From contig NZ_JAEKJR010000002.1 in the NCBI RefSeq assembly GCF_017303155.1, positions 1,674,001 to 1,738,000 of the forward strand: DNA of 64,000 nucleotides, in the 5' to 3' direction. The position numbers and the translations under genes are program-made. The DNA comes from Microbulbifer salipaludis (lineage in GTDB: Bacteria; Pseudomonadota; Gammaproteobacteria; Pseudomonadales; Cellvibrionaceae). Shown here in pieces: positions 8,311-17,278 of this stretch; position 1 is the first letter of the stretch, and each line of letters starts with the position of its first letter. Under the pieces are notes generated by a model. That model was given only the letters and a program-made list of their open reading frames with translations, made no database searches and had not been told where the DNA came from.

Positions 8311-9372
8311 CTAGTCATGGGGCTCTCCCAGAGGAACACCGCGATCATCCAGCAATACCGCCGCGCGCAAGGCATGCAGATCCGCACTGCCGCTACAGAA
8401 ACAGGCGATACGCAGCTGCTGGATGACCACCTCAAAGTGCTCGACCACTGCCTGACTGGAATCGGTGGCACTCTCGAGCACTGCAGCGGCCTGCCCCACC
8501 AGATCCGCGCCCAGGCGGATTGCCTTGGCCGCGTCCACTCCATCTCGAATACCGCCGGAAGCAATCAGCGGCGTATCCGGCAAGGTCTTGCGTACCGCCC
8601 GAATGGCCTGAGCGGTGGGGATACCCCAGCCAGCGAAGGCCATGGCGACCCGGCGCTGGGTCTCATCTGTCGCGCGCTCCGCCTCCACCGCCGCCCAGCT
8701 GGTGCCGCCGGCGCCGGCCACGTCGATCATCGCTACCCCCTCTTCCACCAGCGCCCGCGCCACTTCGGGGGAGATACCCGCACCCACTTCCTTAACCACC
8801 AACGGCACCCCGAGGGACGCAACCAGCGTACCGATGGCCTGAAGCACGCCACGCCAGTCGCGGTCGCCGCCCTCTTGCACCGCCTCCTGCAGGGGGTTGA
8901 GATGGACGATCAATGCATCCGCCTCGATCATCTCCACTGCCCGCAGTGCCCATTCGATCCCCCGGGGTTCCCGCAGCTGACCTGCGCCGATATTCCCAAG
9001 CAGGGGGATATCCGGGGCGATGCGTCGCAATTGCCTGGTCAGGCCGTGATCGCTGCCAGACTGCAGCGCAACGCGCTGGGAACCGATGGCCAAAGCGATA
9101 CCCAGGTGTTGGGCGGCTTCTGCCAGATGATGATTGATATCTTTGGCCCGCGCGGCACCGCCGGTCATTGAACTGATCAACAGCGGCGCGTTTAAGGGTT
9201 TATGGAAAAATCGTGTACTGAGATCGATATCATCCAGGTGCAACTGTGGCAAGGCACAATGGGCGAAGCGATAATCGGCGAATCCGGTAAGGGCCGAAGT
9301 CTTGGCCCGACGCGCGTCCAACACGATATCGAGATGATCATTCTTGCGTTTCACCAAATCGTTATCGGTCAT
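8311..9372 (-). CDS. fni: Type II isopentenyl-diphosphate isomerase
   Basis: FMN- and NADPH-dependent isomerase that interconverts IPP and DMAPP, the starter units for CrtE. Visible motifs include the N-terminal [22 protein letters not shown], the [16 protein letters not shown] segment and the phosphate-binding ASGGIRDG. Its 353 residues are the usual length. It begins 11 bases inside the end of crtZ. Type II isomerases are common inside marine crt clusters, where they raise precursor supply. Confidence 0.95.
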   Translation of the reverse strand: MTDNDLVKRKNDHLDIVLDARRAKTSALTGFADYRFAHCALPQLHLDDIDLSTRFFHKPLNAPLLISSMTGGAARAKDINHHLAEAAQHLGIALAIGSQRVALQSGSDHGLTRQLRRIAPDIPLLGNIGAGQLREPRGIEWALRAVEMIEADALIVHLNPLQEAVQEGGDRDWRGVLQAIGTLVASLGVPLVVKEVGAGISPEVARALVEEGVAMIDVAGAGGTSWAAVEAERATDETQRRVAMAFAGWGIPTAQAIRAVRKTLPDTPLIASGGIRDGVDAAKAIRLGADLVGQAAAVLESATDSSQAVVEHFEVVIQQLRIACFCSGSADLHALRAAVLLDDRGVPLGEPHD

Positions 9373-9886
9373 GCCGCGCTCCCGCTAGAGATGCAGCCTG
9401 TTGCTGCTTTAGGCGTTTCTTGAGTTTTCTGACATCTGGTGCATAGAGAAATCCGAAGGACACCGTACCCTCTCGGGTGCGTACCGCATGATGTATTCGG
9501 TGCGCCTGGACCAGACGCTTCAAGTAGCCACTCTTCGGCTGCCAGCGAATCGGCCAGCGCCGGTGAACCATTCCGTCGTGAAACAATGAGTACACTACGC
9601 CGTACAGCGTAATGCCGGATGCGATTGCCATGAGTGGCTTCCAATAAAGGTCACCCACCGCAAACAGTCCGATCACGACCAGTGAAAACACAACCACATA
9701 CAGATCGTTTTTCTCGAACACGCCGCCAGTGTTTTTAAGATGGGGTTGGTGATGGGATTCGTGATGGGACTTGTGCCAACCCCAGCCCCAACCGTGCATG
9801 ATGTACTTGTGGGCGTACCAGGCGAACACCTCCATGCCCAGGAAAGCCACGACCACAAGTACAAGCGTCCACAACCATTCCATCAT
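9362..9886 (-). CDS. crtZ: Beta-carotene hydroxylase
   Basis: Membrane di-iron hydroxylase that adds 3-OH groups to both beta-ionone rings, giving zeaxanthin. The 174-residue protein has the histidine clusters HKYIMHG, HKSHH, HDGMVH and HRIHH, with hydrophobic segments at residues 4-24 and about 62-100. The ATG at 9886 is preceded by GGGAGG at good spacing and lies 14 bases after the permease stop. No ketolase (crtW) or glucosyltransferase (crtX) gene is in the cluster, so zeaxanthin is the expected end product, unless genes elsewhere modify it. Confidence 0.95.
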   Translation of the reverse strand: MMEWLWTLVLVVVAFLGMEVFAWYAHKYIMHGWGWGWHKSHHESHHQPHLKNTGGVFEKNDLYVVVFSLVVIGLFAVGDLYWKPLMAIASGITLYGVVYSLFHDGMVHRRWPIRWQPKSGYLKRLVQAHRIHHAVRTREGTVSFGFLYAPDVRKLKKRLKQQQAASLAGARHDR

Positions 9887-9900
9887 GGATTAGGCCTCCC

Positions 9901-11109
9901 TTATGCCGGCGTCTTGAATAGGGGTACGGCCGCTAACAGCAGGCACACCAGGCCAACCGCAGCCAGGATGCCGCCGGGCTGAGCCAGCTGAGCCCAGCTG
10001 TCGCCGCGAATCAACGCTCCGTAAAAACCTTCGATCGCCCACGCATTGGGTGTGAACAAGCTCAGGGTCTGCAACCAGTCAGGCATCATGAAACGTGGCA
10101 CCATTGAACCGCCGATGGCGGAAATGATGAGCACAAAAAATGACGAAAAGGTCGTCGCTTGCTGGGTTGTTCGACACAGCGACAGAAGTAACAGCGCCAG
10201 CCCGGCACTCGCGGCGGCGCAGGCGAATGCCATCACAACAACTTGCGCCAGCACGCGCTCTATCTCCAAACCGAATCCGAACCTTGCGACCAGAAAAATA
10301 GCGCTGGCCTGCAAAAATCCCACGGTTAGCAAAAACAGAAACCGTCCCAACAGCAGCCGAGCGTGTGCCGCTTTGCTCAGCAGCAGGCGTTCGGAGATAC
10401 CGTTTTGCCGCTCTTCCAAACTGACCATGCCGGCATTCACGGCGGACAATAACAAGAACAGAATCGTGGTGGCGCCGGCATAGTAAGCAATGCCACTCAG
10501 CCCAGAGACTGAAGCTGGCGCCTGGCCATAAACCGGCTGGAACTCGATAAGCGCGTCATCGGTGATTGCACTGCCCGGCTCGCTCGCCATCGAGTCTAAA
10601 GCGGCATCCAGGCGCGCCTGTTGTTCCGGGGTGAAACCATCAACTAATGCTTCTGTGCTTTGCGCAAGACGTTGCGCAAGCACCTGTGGTTGTTGGGCGG
10701 CGAGGCTTTTTCGCAGCCAGCCCTGTAAAGACAGCGCTGCAATTTCACGGGTCGGCTCGCTGACGATGGTAAACAGCGGCCCCCTGTTAGCGCCTGCCTG
10801 TCCGTGGATGATTACCGCTGTATCGAAATTGCCCTGTCGCACCTCTTCCAGCAGTTGAGCACGGTTTGAATCCGGCAGTGCCGTAATCTCCACTTCTTTG
10901 CTTTGTGTCAGGTACTGCGCGAAGTCTTGCATTACCGGATCTTCCGACTCCAACGCGAGCCCTACCCGCAAGTGCAAGTCGCCTTCCGCGGCGCCAGAGA
11001 AGATACTGGCAAAGATAGCAAATACCAGGCTGGGCAAAGCAAAGGCCAAAAGTAACGCACCGCGGTCACGCCACAAGCCCAGCGCCATCACCCGGAAAAT
11101 TGCCCTCAT
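9901..11109 (-). CDS. ABC-2 type transporter permease
   Basis: A 402-residue permease of the ABC-2 (YhfI/YbhR-like) layout. It has one N-terminal membrane helix, a periplasmic domain of about 180 residues and five to six C-terminal helices from about residue 205. The pattern SLEERQNGISERLLLSK followed by SAIGGSMVPRFMMP and FTPNAWAIEGFY is typical of drug or polymer exporters. Its ATG overlaps the stop of the ATPase gene. It sits between crtE and crtZ, so it is co-transcribed with the pigment genes. The substrate is unknown; a carotenoid, a carotenoid derivative or an envelope lipid is possible. Confidence 0.85.
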   Translation of the reverse strand: MRAIFRVMALGLWRDRGALLLAFALPSLVFAIFASIFSGAAEGDLHLRVGLALESEDPVMQDFAQYLTQSKEVEITALPDSNRAQLLEEVRQGNFDTAVIIHGQAGANRGPLFTIVSEPTREIAALSLQGWLRKSLAAQQPQVLAQRLAQSTEALVDGFTPEQQARLDAALDSMASEPGSAITDDALIEFQPVYGQAPASVSGLSGIAYYAGATTILFLLLSAVNAGMVSLEERQNGISERLLLSKAAHARLLLGRFLFLLTVGFLQASAIFLVARFGFGLEIERVLAQVVVMAFACAAASAGLALLLLSLCRTTQQATTFSSFFVLIISAIGGSMVPRFMMPDWLQTLSLFTPNAWAIEGFYGALIRGDSWAQLAQPGGILAAVGLVCLLLAAVPLFKTPA

Positions 11110-12119
11110 GACTCCTGCTCCGACTCAGACGCCACCACAGAATCGGTGCGGGCACCGGTAACGTGCTGCATCACGTGTTTCAATCCGGGCCGGCGTACCG
11201 AGACCTCGGCAATGGCATCACGGGCTCCCGCAAGGTCGCGATAGAGGTGATCGATCAGCTTATCCAGCGGCAGGTCACTTTCCAGACACCATTCACTGAT
11301 CTTTTTATTACGCTCATCATTACTGTCATCAATACCGTCATCACTGCGACGGCGGAAACCGATTTCCCGCAGCCGATCACCGAGCGCTGGGGGAACCATG
11401 TGCACCGTGCGCACAACGAAGAGCTGACGGTTACCGAAAGTTTCGTGTACCAGTGCCTGGGGCTCGTCCAGGGCTCTCAGCTGGCCTTGGTGAAGTAGCG
11501 CTACGCGATGGGATAGCACTTCCGCTTCATCTAATTCGTGGGTAACCACGACCACGGTCGCACCCTGCTCGGCGCGGCGGCGAATAAGGTCGTGGATTGA
11601 CATGCGCACGCCCAGGTCGACCCCGGCGGTGGGTTCGTCCAGCACAAGTAGAGCGGGCTGCGAGACCAGGGTGGCTGCCAGGTGTAAGCGCCGTTGCATA
11701 CCACCGGACAGCTGGTCTACCCGCACATCGGCCTTATCTGTTAACTCGATTTCTTCCAGCGCCTGACTAACCCGTGCGCATATTTGCTGGCGACGGACAC
11801 CGGTGCAGCGCGCAAAAAACGCCAGGTTCTCACGCCCCGTCAGGTGCCGGTATAAACCCAGGAACTGAGGGGTGAAGCCGATCGAATGCTGATAAGCCTT
11901 GCCCGGAAAAAGCGCCTTCCCTGCGATAAATATTTTCCCAGAGGTAGGACGCAACTTGCCGGTGATGGCGCGCAACAACGTCGATTTTCCTGCACCATTC
12001 GGTCCGAGGATGCCGAGTATTTCACCTGGTTCCACCTGCAATGAAACATCGTCCAAGGCGCGGTGGCTGCCGTAAACGACCCGCAGTCGGTCAATGGTGA
12101 GTGCTGCCGTCGCCGTCAT
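11106..12119 (-). CDS. ABC transporter ATP-binding protein
   Basis: Cytoplasmic ATPase partner of the adjacent ABC-2 permease. Walker A is GPNGAGKST near residue 38, the signature is LSGGMQRRLHLA, Walker B is LLVLDEPTAGVD and the switch histidine is in VVTHE. After the nucleotide-binding domain comes an extension of about 100 residues (from about 235) with an Asp/Asn-rich patch, DDGIDDSNDERN. This resembles the C-terminal domains of NodI/DrrA-type ATPases. It starts 9 bases after crtE and overlaps the permease gene by four bases, so the three genes form one transcription unit. Confidence 0.88.
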   Translation of the reverse strand: MTATAALTIDRLRVVYGSHRALDDVSLQVEPGEILGILGPNGAGKSTLLRAITGKLRPTSGKIFIAGKALFPGKAYQHSIGFTPQFLGLYRHLTGRENLAFFARCTGVRRQQICARVSQALEEIELTDKADVRVDQLSGGMQRRLHLAATLVSQPALLVLDEPTAGVDLGVRMSIHDLIRRRAEQGATVVVVTHELDEAEVLSHRVALLHQGQLRALDEPQALVHETFGNRQLFVVRTVHMVPPALGDRLREIGFRRRSDDGIDDSNDERNKKISEWCLESDLPLDKLIDHLYRDLAGARDAIAEVSVRRPGLKHVMQHVTGARTDSVVASESEQES

Positions 12120-12128
12120 TCGCCCGGT

Positions 12129-13109
12129 TCAACTCCAGAGCCTTTGCGCCGCACCGTTGAAGGTAACGAACTGTTGCTCCACGAGCGCTGCGAGTGACGA
12201 TTCCTCGTGCCCTGCTCTGCGCAATTGCTCTCTTGCCAACGCTTGTGCGTCGTTCAATGCGCCTCGAGCTTCCTCCGGTGTGTAAAGAGAAAGCAAAGTG
12301 GTTTTCCCCACATCCTGCTGCGTGTCCTTACCGGTCTCTTGTGCAAAGGTACTGTGGTCCAACATATCGTCGTACAGCTGAAACAGCAGACCAAAGGCAC
12401 GGGAAAAACGCGTGAATGCCTCGATCGCGTCTGCGTCCATTCCCCTGAGCCGCGCACCGGTGACGACAGCAAACTCAATCAAACACCCTGTTTTCTGGTG
12501 ATAGTGCTGCTCAATTTCGCTCTTGGCGCCCACAGGCTGATCCTGCAAATCAGCGATCTGCCCGCCAACCAATCCCATAGAACCAATAACATGACTGAGA
12601 TGCGCGCTGATGGCGACTTTGGTGGAAGCATCCACGTTGGGGCAATTCGCGACAACGCCGTACGCAAGATTAAGGAAGTTTATTGATGCAAGAATGGCGG
12701 TGCTTTCGGAAAAACGTATGTGTGTGCAGGGGCGACCACGGCGCATCGTCGCATCGTCCATACAGGGCAGATCATCGAGAATCAGCGAAGCGGTATGCAC
12801 CATTTCCGATACGCAGGCCATATGGAGGAAGTGACTGTCACTGGCGCCGTTCGCAGCCAGAAGCGTAAGAAGCGGTCGCAAGCGTTTGCCGGGACCCAGC
12901 AAAGCGTAATGCATGGCTTGATGCAGATGCGTGGGCGATGCTTCTTGCGCTGGCAGAAGTTCCAGCAAGGTTGCATTTATCAGGCTCTTTAAATGGACCA
13001 CTTCCATCATTGGCGCCGATACAGCAACTGGAGCCTGTCTCTTACAGGCTGAAGACGCGACAATCGCGGGATCTGCGACGGACGCTTGCGGATTGTGTGT
13101 AAAAGTCAC
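12129..13109 (-). CDS. crtE: Geranylgeranyl diphosphate synthase
   Basis: Trans-prenyltransferase that supplies C20 GGPP. It shows the first aspartate-rich motif DDLPCMDD preceded by SLILDD, the second motif YDDMLD, GPGKRLRPLL near the N terminus and the GQIADLQ and QKTGCLIEFA segments. The frame is open up to a TTG at 13175, but that lies almost on the predicted transcription start. I chose the GTG at 13109, which follows GAGGGAATAG at good spacing and gives 326 residues. The ATG pair near 13010 is another option. It is the first gene of the crt operon. Confidence 0.9.
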   Translation of the reverse strand: MTFTHNPQASVADPAIVASSACKRQAPVAVSAPMMEVVHLKSLINATLLELLPAQEASPTHLHQAMHYALLGPGKRLRPLLTLLAANGASDSHFLHMACVSEMVHTASLILDDLPCMDDATMRRGRPCTHIRFSESTAILASINFLNLAYGVVANCPNVDASTKVAISAHLSHVIGSMGLVGGQIADLQDQPVGAKSEIEQHYHQKTGCLIEFAVVTGARLRGMDADAIEAFTRFSRAFGLLFQLYDDMLDHSTFAQETGKDTQQDVGKTTLLSLYTPEEARGALNDAQALAREQLRRAGHEESSLAALVEQQFVTFNGAAQRLWS

Positions 13110-13183
13110 CCTATTCCCTCGGTTGACTAGTGATGCGACAGCAATAAAGCCAGGACTGACTCCATCGAACCGCAATTTGAGAA

Positions 13184-13189
13184 ATTATA
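13184..13189 (-). promoter_or_regulatory. Candidate -10 box of the crt operon
   Basis: A perfect TATAAT lies on the minus strand at 13189-13184, upstream of crtE. No good -35 is visible 16-18 bases upstream (TACAAA or CTACAA at best), so an activator may be needed. The transcript would begin near 13177 and leave about 68 bases before the preferred GTG start. Confidence 0.45.
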
Positions 13190-13493
13190 TTGTCGTTGCC
13201 TATTTTGTAGGCCAGGACGCCGGCGATATTGGAGGTCAGAACCTCCTCTCTTATAAGTACGCCGATGTAACGAGCCAACTACACGTGACAGCATAGACTA
13301 CGAACGGCGTGCCAACCCCTGACTGGGCTGCGCATATTGCGATCCCCGTTTGTTCTCCCCACAGCCATCCGCATTTCCACGAAGAAAGCGCCTATACCTG
13401 CCATTTGGCACATAAAGTAAGTTGTGCACGCCTTAAGCCGAAAATGCGTGTATTACACTTTTTGTTCCATGGGTATAAAAGGAGTTACCTTAA

Positions 13494-14276
13494 ATGAAAC
13501 GGATTTTGAAATTTTCGCCTATCCTGGCGCCATTGGCTTTGGCGCTGAGCAGCACCGCCTCGGCCAACCCACTTGGCCTGACCGGACCGCAGGACTTTAT
13601 TGTCCGTGCCGGCGGATACTATATTTCCGCAGGCGATGACGAGGTTAGCTTTGTCGACGATTCATTCCGGTATTTCGATGCATTTCGCGCAAACGTTGAT
13701 CCAGGCTCCGAGTGGGGCTGGTATTTCAACCTTGAGTGGAAACCGGTAGAGCACTGGGGTATCGAGCTTGGCTATATGGACGGCGACTCGCACACCAGCA
13801 GTCACGGTGACGAGTTCTTTACACTGGGTTTCGGCGATGTCGAATATCGCGATGTAGTCAGCTTTGATGCCAACATCAGCACCTTGAGCCTGAAATTCTA
13901 CCCACTGGATGAAACCTGTATGGTTCAGCCCTATATCGGTGGTGGAATTAGCTATACCGACTTCGGTGATACTGGCCTTAGCCGTGCAGTGCGGAACGAC
14001 CTCGCTGACGTAGGCCTGCGGGGCAACTTCGATCTGGGCTCCTCCTGGGGCTACACCTGGCAAGCGGGCGTCGATTTCAATTTCGGACGGGACAGTTCCT
14101 GGCTGGTAAATTTCGCCGCGGTGTACGCGGAGTCCTCCACCGAGATGCGGATGCAGGTTTTGGATGACGTTGCGCCACCCCCTGGTGTAGACCGGTTTTT
14201 TGAGTCCTATTCCGGGGACTACCTCTATGACCCCTGGATGCTGAATCTGTCAGTAGGCTACAAGTTCTCCTTCTGA
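13494..14276 (+). CDS. OmpW family outer membrane protein
   Basis: A 260-residue outer-membrane beta-barrel. A signal peptide is visible: MKRILKF, a hydrophobic core, then cleavage near SSTASA/NP. FIVRAGGYYISAGDD begins the mature barrel. Alternating aromatic strands follow, with WGIELGYMDGD, the STLSLKFYPL strand, QPYIGGGISY and a C-terminal strand ending in YKFSF with terminal Phe, the BAM recognition signal. OmpW proteins carry small hydrophobic molecules. The ATG follows AAGGAG nine bases upstream. It is divergent from the crt operon, and the gene stops just before a terminator. Confidence 0.85.
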   Translation: MKRILKFSPILAPLALALSSTASANPLGLTGPQDFIVRAGGYYISAGDDEVSFVDDSFRYFDAFRANVDPGSEWGWYFNLEWKPVEHWGIELGYMDGDSHTSSHGDEFFTLGFGDVEYRDVVSFDANISTLSLKFYPLDETCMVQPYIGGGISYTDFGDTGLSRAVRNDLADVGLRGNFDLGSSWGYTWQAGVDFNFGRDSSWLVNFAAVYAESSTEMRMQVLDDVAPPPGVDRFFESYSGDYLYDPWMLNLSVGYKFSF

Positions 14277-14300
14277 TACTCCGAATTCGGCAGGTTATAT

Positions 14301-14323
14301 CGGGCGCTTCGGCGCCCGTTTTT
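14301..14323. terminator. Intrinsic terminator after the OmpW gene
   Basis: Perfect 7-bp stem CGGGCGC/GCGCCCG with a TTCG tetraloop (14301-14318), followed by five T. It ends the plus-strand OmpW transcript and lies just past the stop of the convergent lipoprotein gene. Confidence 0.9.
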
Positions 14324-14333
14324 CTGGACAGGA

Positions 14334-15365
14334 TCAATCGATCTGACGGCGGCCGCCATCGGTCCGGCGCGGCAGCGGCTCACGCGCCCAGCGTTCCTGA
14401 TCGCGCTTATCCGCTTTCTTTTTGGACTTCTTTTCCTTTTGCTTTGGTTGCTCGCGCTTTGGTTGCTCACGTTCCTTGCGCGGAGCTGGCTTCGCAACAG
14501 GAGCGCGCTGCTCATTTGGCGCATTGCGCTGGCGCTGGGGCTTGCCGCGGTGGTTTTCTGGTTTGGACCTGTCGCGCACCGCGCGGCGATCGATTACCGG
14601 GCGTTCCACTGCAGGAACAACGCGTGGGTCGCGAATGCCGACCGGCTTGCCCGTAACTTTCACTACCCGCTCGTCCTTGGTTAATTTTCGGTCTGGATTC
14701 CGGCGCTCACTACCGCGGTCATTACGGCGATCCCCACTCCGGTTATCCGCCTGAAACGCCCCCCCCTTTGGTTTGGCGACACCTGCAAACCCATGTGCGC
14801 CGTCTCGGCCACGATTCGGGCGCTCCTCACGACGATCCTGGCGTTCCTCACGACGATCCTGGCGTTCCTCACGACGCTCCCAGTCCTTCTCACGACGATC
14901 ATGCCGATACGCCTTGCTGTCATACCGATCCCGCTGCTTGTATCCGTGGTCATCACCGTGCCGGCGCGGCGGTCTGTGGTGGTGCCCTCCGGCATAGTAA
15001 TGGCCGTGGCGGCGCAAGCGCGTATGCCACCGATCATTGAAGTGTACCGAGAACGTCAGATTCCGGGCCGGATACCAGGGGCCACGCCAGTCACTGGCAC
15101 TGATCCAATGGTCCTGATACCACCGATAGTAATGCCCGTGTCGATAGAAAACGTCACTGCGGTCGTAGAACACATAAACGCCTAGGTTATCGTCGTAGTA
15201 GCGATAACCGGGATCGGTGATCACAGAATAGGAGTAGACCGGAGGAGCCTCGCGGACATAGGTGCTCCCGCCGATCACCGGCGGCGCAGATGGGTAGGTA
15301 ACACAGCCACCGAGCGTCAAAGTGATGGTGAGAGCGGCGAGTAAACGGTATGGGATCTGGCGCAT
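14334..15365 (-). CDS. Basic, repeat-bearing lipoprotein
   Basis: A 343-residue predicted lipoprotein: MRQIPYRLLAALTITLTLGGC gives a lipobox LGGC with the cysteine near residue 21. Residues 40-115 are rich in Tyr and Trp (YRYYDDNLGVYVFYD, HYYRWYQDHW), a pattern seen in proteins annotated as YXWGXW or DUF-type envelope proteins. From about residue 125 the chain is very rich in Arg, Lys, His and Asp, with tandem EERQDRR units and a Lys-rich end (KEKKSKKK). Such a tail could bind acidic polymers or nucleic acid. The function is unknown. It is convergent with the OmpW gene. Confidence 0.75.
   Translation of the reverse strand: MRQIPYRLLAALTITLTLGGCVTYPSAPPVIGGSTYVREAPPVYSYSVITDPGYRYYDDNLGVYVFYDRSDVFYRHGHYYRWYQDHWISASDWRGPWYPARNLTFSVHFNDRWHTRLRRHGHYYAGGHHHRPPRRHGDDHGYKQRDRYDSKAYRHDRREKDWERREERQDRREERQDRREERPNRGRDGAHGFAGVAKPKGGAFQADNRSGDRRNDRGSERRNPDRKLTKDERVVKVTGKPVGIRDPRVVPAVERPVIDRRAVRDRSKPENHRGKPQRQRNAPNEQRAPVAKPAPRKEREQPKREQPKQKEKKSKKKADKRDQERWAREPLPRRTDGGRRQID
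14825..14866 (+). repeat. 21-base tandem repeat in the lipoprotein gene
   Basis: Two exact 21-base units starting CCTCACGACGATCCTGG (14825-14845 and 14846-14866) are followed by a partly matching third unit. On the minus strand they encode the EERQDRR repeats. Confidence 0.85.
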
Positions 15366-15491
15366 GGTGCGTTTTCCTTGGATTCACACCTGCTTTTTAA
15401 CCCGGCGCAACTGAATCAACCCTGAATCAGCGCACAAAAGAACAGAAAACAACCAATAACGGGAAATGCGTACAACCCCATAAATCAATTA

Positions 15492-16160
15492 TCATCCAGA
15501 GAGCTCAATTTTTATACGCTCATCCTCATTGGTAATAAATGGCAACATACGGCTCGCTGTCATCCATGCCACACCAAATGCCATCAATCCTGTCGCCTCG
15601 ACATAGTAAGTCAGCCGCTGGGTAATACCGCTAAAATCTACCCATTCCAGAAAATCGAGCAACTGCACGGCCATAGCGCCAACCATGACCACTGCGCAGA
15701 TCCTATAGATCCAACACCTAATTTCCGACTGCTTGGAACTTTTGACTTTAGCTCTCAGGGAAAACAGCCAACAAAAAATTGCAAGAATAACGAACATTAA
15801 TACTGCCGAGGCCGTGTGGAGAATCCCGGTCATCGTCGCCTCTCCGTCAATCCCCCGACCTGTAAAACAATCGCATGGAAAAAATGCCACTGCTGCGACA
15901 GCGACGGCGCCGACTTTACTTAAGACAGCTTGAAACAAAGAGTAGCCATTATACGACCAGAGAAAAGCCGAGATAACACAGAGAGACCCAACGAGTACAT
16001 CTCGGGCATTATCCGTTAAATGATATGACAGACTAATTGAGCTGATACTGACCCCGGGTGTCAGACAGTCCGTAAAAAACGCCAGCGACAAAGCTATAGC
16101 GCCCACGATCAATTTGGCAGTGTGGTGATCAATTTCCGTGTCTAGTAGTTCCCTATCCAT
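15492..16160 (-). CDS. Six-helix membrane protein of unknown function
   Basis: A 222-residue protein with about six hydrophobic segments, starting near residues 17-35, 56-73, 80-95, 108-128, 148-165 and 185-202. The stretch SISLSYHLTDNARDVLVGSL resembles a bacterial family with the pattern S.SaYY...aRDvFVG (DUF998/Frag1-like proteins), but I cannot name a function. It is AT-richer than the crt genes. No close partner is visible: the next gene upstream is divergent after about 370 bases. Confidence 0.7.
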   Translation of the reverse strand: MDRELLDTEIDHHTAKLIVGAIALSLAFFTDCLTPGVSISSISLSYHLTDNARDVLVGSLCVISAFLWSYNGYSLFQAVLSKVGAVAVAAVAFFPCDCFTGRGIDGEATMTGILHTASAVLMFVILAIFCWLFSLRAKVKSSKQSEIRCWIYRICAVVMVGAMAVQLLDFLEWVDFSGITQRLTYYVEATGLMAFGVAWMTASRMLPFITNEDERIKIELSG

Positions 16161-16533
16161 GAACTCAACCTCATATATGCGGCGTTATTAGCAGTTGGAT
16201 GTGGTTTGCCATCCACACCCAAGCACGCACCTGAATATCGAACTCGCCCTTTCTTATTGTTATGGTCATAGACTACTGGATGCAAATCTCAGTGGGTGCC
16301 AATGAGTGTCATAATGTTCAGCTACCCCCTTACTTTCAATGAAAATCCTCAACACCACGTGAGTTCTACAGAGAGTACAACGGCCACAGCTATCTGAGCT
16401 TTTCGATAAATGCTCAGTGGCTAATTTAGTTTAGAATCCACGCTTTCAACCAAGAAAAAATGGAAGGTGGTACGTCAGTCTCAAATCAAAGAAGCTGAAT
16501 ACACTCCATGCGACTGAACAAGGATAAAAGGAT
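16161..16533. other. Intergenic region between two divergent orphan genes
   Basis: AT-rich spacer with no recognisable gene. A weak inverted repeat, TGGATG/CATCCA, lies near 16195-16215. The plus-strand gene has AAAAGGAT close before its ATG. No promoter stands out on either strand. Confidence 0.35.
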
Positions 16534-17133
16534 ATGTCTGTTAACGAACACGCGACCAAGGAACAGGTGAACCGACTGGTTAACACCGCTCTGGCAGCGA
16601 TTAAGAACAAGGATAAAACCCCGAACTGGAATCAGACTCTGACTCAGACCCTGGATCAACTCTCGTTAATCGGCCGAAATCTGAATACCGCCAAACATGG
16701 CGTGCAGCACTTTGGTAGAGTGATGGCGAGCGACACTAATCGACACAACACCTACCGAGCCAACCAATCCGTGAATTCGAAGCTAGAGACGCTCTCATCG
16801 CTTGAATCCTTCCTCGCCAAAGAATGGAAAAAAATTGGTGATGCGCTTAACGCAGACTTGAGAAAGATACCAACGGAAGGCAAGAATGAAATGGAACTCC
16901 TGGATATGCTTGCGGGAGAAATTGAGTCATTCGACAAATTACTTCGCCAAAACGTCAGCAAGGTTTCAAAGCACAACTCTAATCCACATCAAACGATGAT
17001 CATTCAAAGAGAAATCACCCAATTGAATGCAATGCCTGCTCTTACAGCACCAAGCATGCTTGTTTTGATTTCTATAGGCATTCGGTTATTCGCGATGTTC
17101 GTTGGTGCTAAAAAGGTGAGCAGCAATAAATAG
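16534..17133 (+). CDS. Hypothetical helical protein with C-terminal membrane helix
   Basis: A 199-residue protein that I do not recognise. Residues 1-155 are hydrophilic and mostly helical in composition. Residues about 170-190 (SMLVLISIGIRLFAMFVGA) form a single hydrophobic segment followed by a short basic end, KKVSSNK. This tail-anchored-like layout puts the bulk of the protein in the cytoplasm. The ATG follows AAAAGGAT. A perfect hairpin lies 45 bases after the stop. No neighbour suggests a role. Confidence 0.65.
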   Translation: MSVNEHATKEQVNRLVNTALAAIKNKDKTPNWNQTLTQTLDQLSLIGRNLNTAKHGVQHFGRVMASDTNRHNTYRANQSVNSKLETLSSLESFLAKEWKKIGDALNADLRKIPTEGKNEMELLDMLAGEIESFDKLLRQNVSKVSKHNSNPHQTMIIQREITQLNAMPALTAPSMLVLISIGIRLFAMFVGAKKVSSNK

Positions 17134-17178
17134 CCGCGATTTCCCGTTTGGCAGCCAACTAGCCGCTGTATGTTTTTA

Positions 17179-17203
17179 TCCGACAGGCTCAATACCTGTC
17201 GGA
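17179..17203. terminator. Hairpin after the tail-anchored-like gene
   Basis: Perfect 9-bp inverted repeat TCCGACAGG/CCTGTCGGA with a 7-base loop. The downstream run (AAATATATAATTCTTTT) is AT-rich but is not a clean T tract, so termination is likely but not certain. Confidence 0.6.
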
Positions 17204-17278
17204 AATATATAATTCTTTTGCATACTGTTTTAGCCAATCGGCATAGGTGATTATAACCTGCCATAAAAAGGAGCAAAA

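Noticed and set aside
13110-13175. TTG start of crtE at 13175
   Set aside because: It lies about two bases after the predicted transcription start; the GTG at 13109 has a proper ribosome site.
14819-14900. Possible CRISPR-like direct repeats
   Set aside because: The 21-base units are adjacent without spacers and encode in-frame EERQDRR repeats of a lipoprotein.
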